From positions 2,914,001 to 2,978,000 of the forward strand of contig OZ245405.1 of assembly GCA_965226695.1 (NCBI GenBank): a stretch of 64,000 nt of DNA, in the 5' to 3' direction. Shown in pieces: positions 61,265-64,000 of the stretch. Source of the DNA: CATOSD01 sp965226695 (GTDB lineage Bacteria > Chloroflexota > Dehalococcoidia > Lucifugimonadales > CATOSD01). Numbering within the stretch: the stretch's first letter is position 1; every line of letters starts with the position of its first letter. A program made the position numbers and the translations under genes. The notes below the pieces were generated by a model, which was not told the origin of the DNA, searched no databases, and was given only the letters and a program-made list of their open reading frames with translations.

Positions 61265-64000
61265 TCACCTCAGATTGCCGGGGGCAACCCTAGCGCGTTT
61301 CGCTAGGATGCTCCTCACGTCGCGAGGATTGTAGGAAATGTCGGAACACCAGCGCCCGAAACCGCCGTGCTGGTTGACGGCACGCGTCCACTGCTCCAGT
61401 GCGCGGCGCTTGGAGTCGCTCTGCGTGTCGCGCTGGCCCTTCGTTTCTAGCACGAGCATACCTCCCGTCTTCAGGCGGATGATGAAGTCGGGGCGGTACT
61501 TCCTCACGACGCCTCGATATACGTAGAGCACCTCGGATCCCAGGTGATCGTTCTTGACCCAAGCATCGACCAAAGGGTTGCGGTCAAGCTCAAAGGCCTC
61601 AGAAGCTTCCCAAGTGCTGTCGTAGACACACATATTGATGTGGCTGCGGTCCGCCGGATGGCACGGCTTGCCCGTGTACCAGGTCGCCATGTTGGCCGTT
61701 GAGCGAATCGGGTGGTCGCGGTCGAACACAGGCTCGATCCGCTCCACGTTCTCGTGGCGAAGCACATCTCGGATGTGCTGCACAACCTTCGTCATGTTGA
61801 GCGTGACTATAAGACGCCGGGCTATGCTGTCCTGATAGAACAGCGGTGGCGCAATCAACAGCTTGTCCGAACTGACGAACTGTTCGATTAGCTTCACAAG
61901 CTGGGCGATCAACGACACCCGGTCGCCCGACCAGGACACTTGCATCAGGTCGAAGACTTCGCTTGCCGTCTCGAAGACTATCTTCTGCGTCCGGTACTCC
62001 CGGGTCAAGTCTTCCAGATCGATGCTACTCAGCTTGGACACGTCCGGCTTGCCGTCCACTATCGGGGCCAGCTCAGCAACCTGGGCAGTATCGGCAGCAT
62101 TCAGCTCCAGCGGCTCCACCCGCTCCCAGTCGAGCGATAGGCGGTTGCGGTACACGTGCTCGATACGAACGACGTTGGGCCACCTGATCTCAAACGCGGC
62201 CTTATCGGCCACCGGCTCGACCGGGGTCTTGTGCGGTTGAGGTTTGGGCGCACCGGAGTCGTCCGACTCGTGGGGCAGGAACGTGAAGGGCACGCCGAAT
62301 ATGTTGACATATTCCGGTTCGAACATACCCGAACTTTCGTTTACCTCGTAGGAAGTGCGGCGAAGACCTCGCCCGACCACCTGCTCGCAAAGCAGTTGGC
62401 TGGTGAACGCCCGCAGTCCCATGATGTGCGTAACAGTCTTGGCGTCCCAACCTTCGGAGAGCATCCCCACCGAGATGACGTTCTGTACCTGCTCGCCAGG
62501 CTGCCCCTGCTTGCCAATAGTATCGACGATCAACCTGAGCCGCTCGGCTCGTTCGGCCGCAGTGAGTTTTCGACCGGAATCGTCGTCGCCATTCGATGCT
62601 ATCTGGGCTATCGGCTCCTCGGCCTCCTCGGCGCGCTTAAGCACTCGGGAGTCGATGTGCAGGGTGCGTTCGGCATCGCAGAGTTCGTCTATGAGAATTC
62701 GCTTGCGTTCGAAGGCGTGTCTGACGCGCGCCGCCGTCTCGGTGCGATTGGCTACGGTTATCATCACCGGGGGCGCCGCTGCCCTACTCGCCTGCCAGTC
62801 CCTGGCGGTCTCCCTCCAGTCGTATCCAAGCAGGTAGTAGCCATTGACGACCAGATCTGGCAGAGGCTCTTCGGGTTTGGCCTTGCGATTCAGATCGTCC
62901 CTCACCTCAGGGTCGTTGTAGATATGGTACAGCCGGGACCGGTAAGTCTTGGTGTCGGGCAGTGCATCGTCACGCACGACAACACGGGGCGTCTTCACCA
63001 GTCCGGACTCTATCGCATCGTTCAGGCCGAAGTCGCTAACAATCCAGTCGAACAACGCCTCATCCGAACTCGTCTTTCCAGATGGCGCGAACGGTGTCGC
63101 CGAGAAGTCGTAGCAAGTGAGTATGCCCCGCGCCCGGTGAATCCTGTCCAGACCGCCGACCCACTTGGTCGCCTCTTCGATGTCCGCCTTAGCGACGCCC
63201 TTGACCTTGGACTCGGCCGGAACGCGCCAGGCGTGGTGGGCTTCGTCGTTGATGACCAGTAAGTTCTTGGCGCGTGCCATGTCTCCCAGCACGTCGCGGA
63301 CATATGCTTCGTCGCTCTTGGCCCCGCGCTTGTCCACGCTCCTCTTCTTGGTAATCTGCTCCTCGGTCTCCCAATTGAGGACGTGCCAGTTGCGGACAAT
63401 AACCCTTCCCTGGCGAAGTCTGTCCAGAAGAGGCGGGGGCACTATCCGGAAAGCCTCGTAGTAGTTCTCAGCGTGTGACGGCTCCAAAACGGCAAGCCGA
63501 CTTCTCACCGTGAGGCCCGGAGCCACCACAAGCACGTTCTTGGCGAAGCGGGTGTCCTGCGGATAAGTGACCTTGTTCAGAATATGCCAGGCGATAACCA
63601 TCGCCATGACCACCGTCTTGCCCGTCCCCGTGGCCATCTTGGCGCACAGGCGGCGGAAAGCCCCGCCGTCTCCCGGGACATCTATGCCCACCTTCGCGCT
63701 GGACGGCGCTTCGGCCAGCCAGATGAGCGTCTCGGCCGCCTCGAGCTGGCAAAAGAAAAAACGGCGATTCTCGAACTCCTCCGGGTCCGTCCAGTGTTCC
63801 AGCAGCCGCTTGGTGATAGAGGTCACGCCGGGATAGCCGGCGTCGCGCCACTCCTTCACGCGAGGTCGAATCTGGTTGACCACAGGGATTTCGACGAACA
63901 CGCCTGGGTCGTCGAAAGTCTTGGAGTTCGCCGACGCTATCAGGTAGCCCGCAGGCCGGCGACCCGGCTCACGTGAGAACTTTCGAGTCTCCCGGTTGTA
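61265..64000 (-). CDS. Type III-like restriction helicase-nuclease, 5' end beyond right edge
   Basis: The frame is open to base 64000 without a stop. A GTG at 63901 is not the start, because the upstream codons continue family-like sequence (GRRPAGYLIASANSKTFDDPG). The 911 visible residues contain helicase motif I MATGTGKTVVMAMV, motif II VINDEAHHAW, motif III DFSATPF, and motif VI EQVVGRGLRRTSYEVNE. A C-terminal PD-(D/E)xK nuclease follows (YRPDFIIRLKTGGMLVLETKGQ). This is the Res-subunit layout of type III and BPTD_3080-like single-gene restriction enzymes. A partner methylase may lie beyond the window. Confidence 0.92.
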   Translation of the reverse strand, partial: YNRETRKFSREPGRRPAGYLIASANSKTFDDPGVFVEIPVVNQIRPRVKEWRDAGYPGVTSITKRLLEHWTDPEEFENRRFFFCQLEAAETLIWLAEAPSSAKVGIDVPGDGGAFRRLCAKMATGTGKTVVMAMVIAWHILNKVTYPQDTRFAKNVLVVAPGLTVRSRLAVLEPSHAENYYEAFRIVPPPLLDRLRQGRVIVRNWHVLNWETEEQITKKRSVDKRGAKSDEAYVRDVLGDMARAKNLLVINDEAHHAWRVPAESKVKGVAKADIEEATKWVGGLDRIHRARGILTCYDFSATPFAPSGKTSSDEALFDWIVSDFGLNDAIESGLVKTPRVVVRDDALPDTKTYRSRLYHIYNDPEVRDDLNRKAKPEEPLPDLVVNGYYLLGYDWRETARDWQASRAAAPPVMITVANRTETAARVRHAFERKRILIDELCDAERTLHIDSRVLKRAEEAEEPIAQIASNGDDDSGRKLTAAERAERLRLIVDTIGKQGQPGEQVQNVISVGMLSEGWDAKTVTHIMGLRAFTSQLLCEQVVGRGLRRTSYEVNESSGMFEPEYVNIFGVPFTFLPHESDDSGAPKPQPHKTPVEPVADKAAFEIRWPNVVRIEHVYRNRLSLDWERVEPLELNAADTAQVAELAPIVDGKPDVSKLSSIDLEDLTREYRTQKIVFETASEVFDLMQVSWSGDRVSLIAQLVKLIEQFVSSDKLLIAPPLFYQDSIARRLIVTLNMTKVVQHIRDVLRHENVERIEPVFDRDHPIRSTANMATWYTGKPCHPADRSHINMCVYDSTWEASEAFELDRNPLVDAWVKNDHLGSEVLYVYRGVVRKYRPDFIIRLKTGGMLVLETKGQRDTQSDSKRRALEQWTRAVNQHGGFGRWCSDISYNPRDVRSILAKRARVAPGNLR

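Noticed and set aside
63899..63901. GTG as the start of the right-edge helicase gene
   Set aside because: The frame upstream to base 64000 has no stop and reads like the conserved N-terminal part of BPTD_3080-type enzymes, so the gene begins outside the window.

Overview
The window is a G+C-rich bacterial chromosome segment. The cluster rpsB-tsf-pyrH-frr-uppS-cdsA-dxr-rseP-ispG (interrupted by an IS) followed by proS, a short EF-Ts, MoxR/DUF58/transglutaminase genes, a UbiA-type decaprenyl-phosphate phosphoribosyltransferase and abundant short intergenic palindromes suggest a Chloroflexota genome, possibly of the Dehalococcoidia/SAR202 type. This placement is inferred from gene content, with no rRNA gene or database search behind it. 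TGA is a normal stop codon for many genes here.

Layout. 1-4316 (minus): a lower-G+C, tightly packed operon that runs off the left edge: small HTH protein, 31-residue micro-ORF, SAM-dependent DNA methyltransferase, unrecognised protein with a winged-helix-like N-terminus, AAA-type ATPase, PIN-domain protein. 4734-8224: acyl-CoA-dehydrogenase-like, DoxX, PPOX, alkyltransferase-like and lipoprotein-nuclease genes. 8407-19773: translation, cell-envelope and isoprenoid core cluster, interrupted by an IS5-family element at 16621-17434. 19879-28253: dehydrogenase, tsaD, a DUF262/DUF1524 nuclease, amidohydrolase, and two tandem D-threonine-aldolase-like paralogs. 28337-30429: a Septu-type pair (HNH + ATPase). 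30627-31451: a rhodanese whose catalytic cysteine codon is an in-frame TGA followed by a SECIS-like hairpin. 31572-40724: MoxR-DUF58-transglutaminase operon, ogt and dnaE. 40732-42380: type II restriction-modification pair. 42531-44621: groES-groEL with a CIRCE-like operator. 44762-56583: metabolic, envelope and acyl/glycosyltransferase genes, thrC, cvpA, HNH. 56626-58452: an AT-richer three-ORF cassette with a degenerate ImmA/IrrE-like protein. 58480-61209: glyA, hpf and a duplicated ferredoxin-like-fold protein. 61265-64000: a DEAD/DEAH helicase-nuclease of type III restriction kind, open at the right edge.

How the genes work together. The backbone genes support translation (S2, EF-Ts, RRF, ProRS, HPF, TsaD), lipid-carrier and phospholipid synthesis (UppS, CdsA), the MEP isoprenoid pathway (Dxr, IspG), proteolysis and folding (RseP, GroES/EL), and replication (DnaE). 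Between them sit at least six unrelated nucleic-acid defence loci, mostly as single cassettes and not as one island. The two most notable observations are the putative selenocysteine rhodanese and the left-edge methyltransferase/ATPase/PIN operon, which I could not match to a named defence system.
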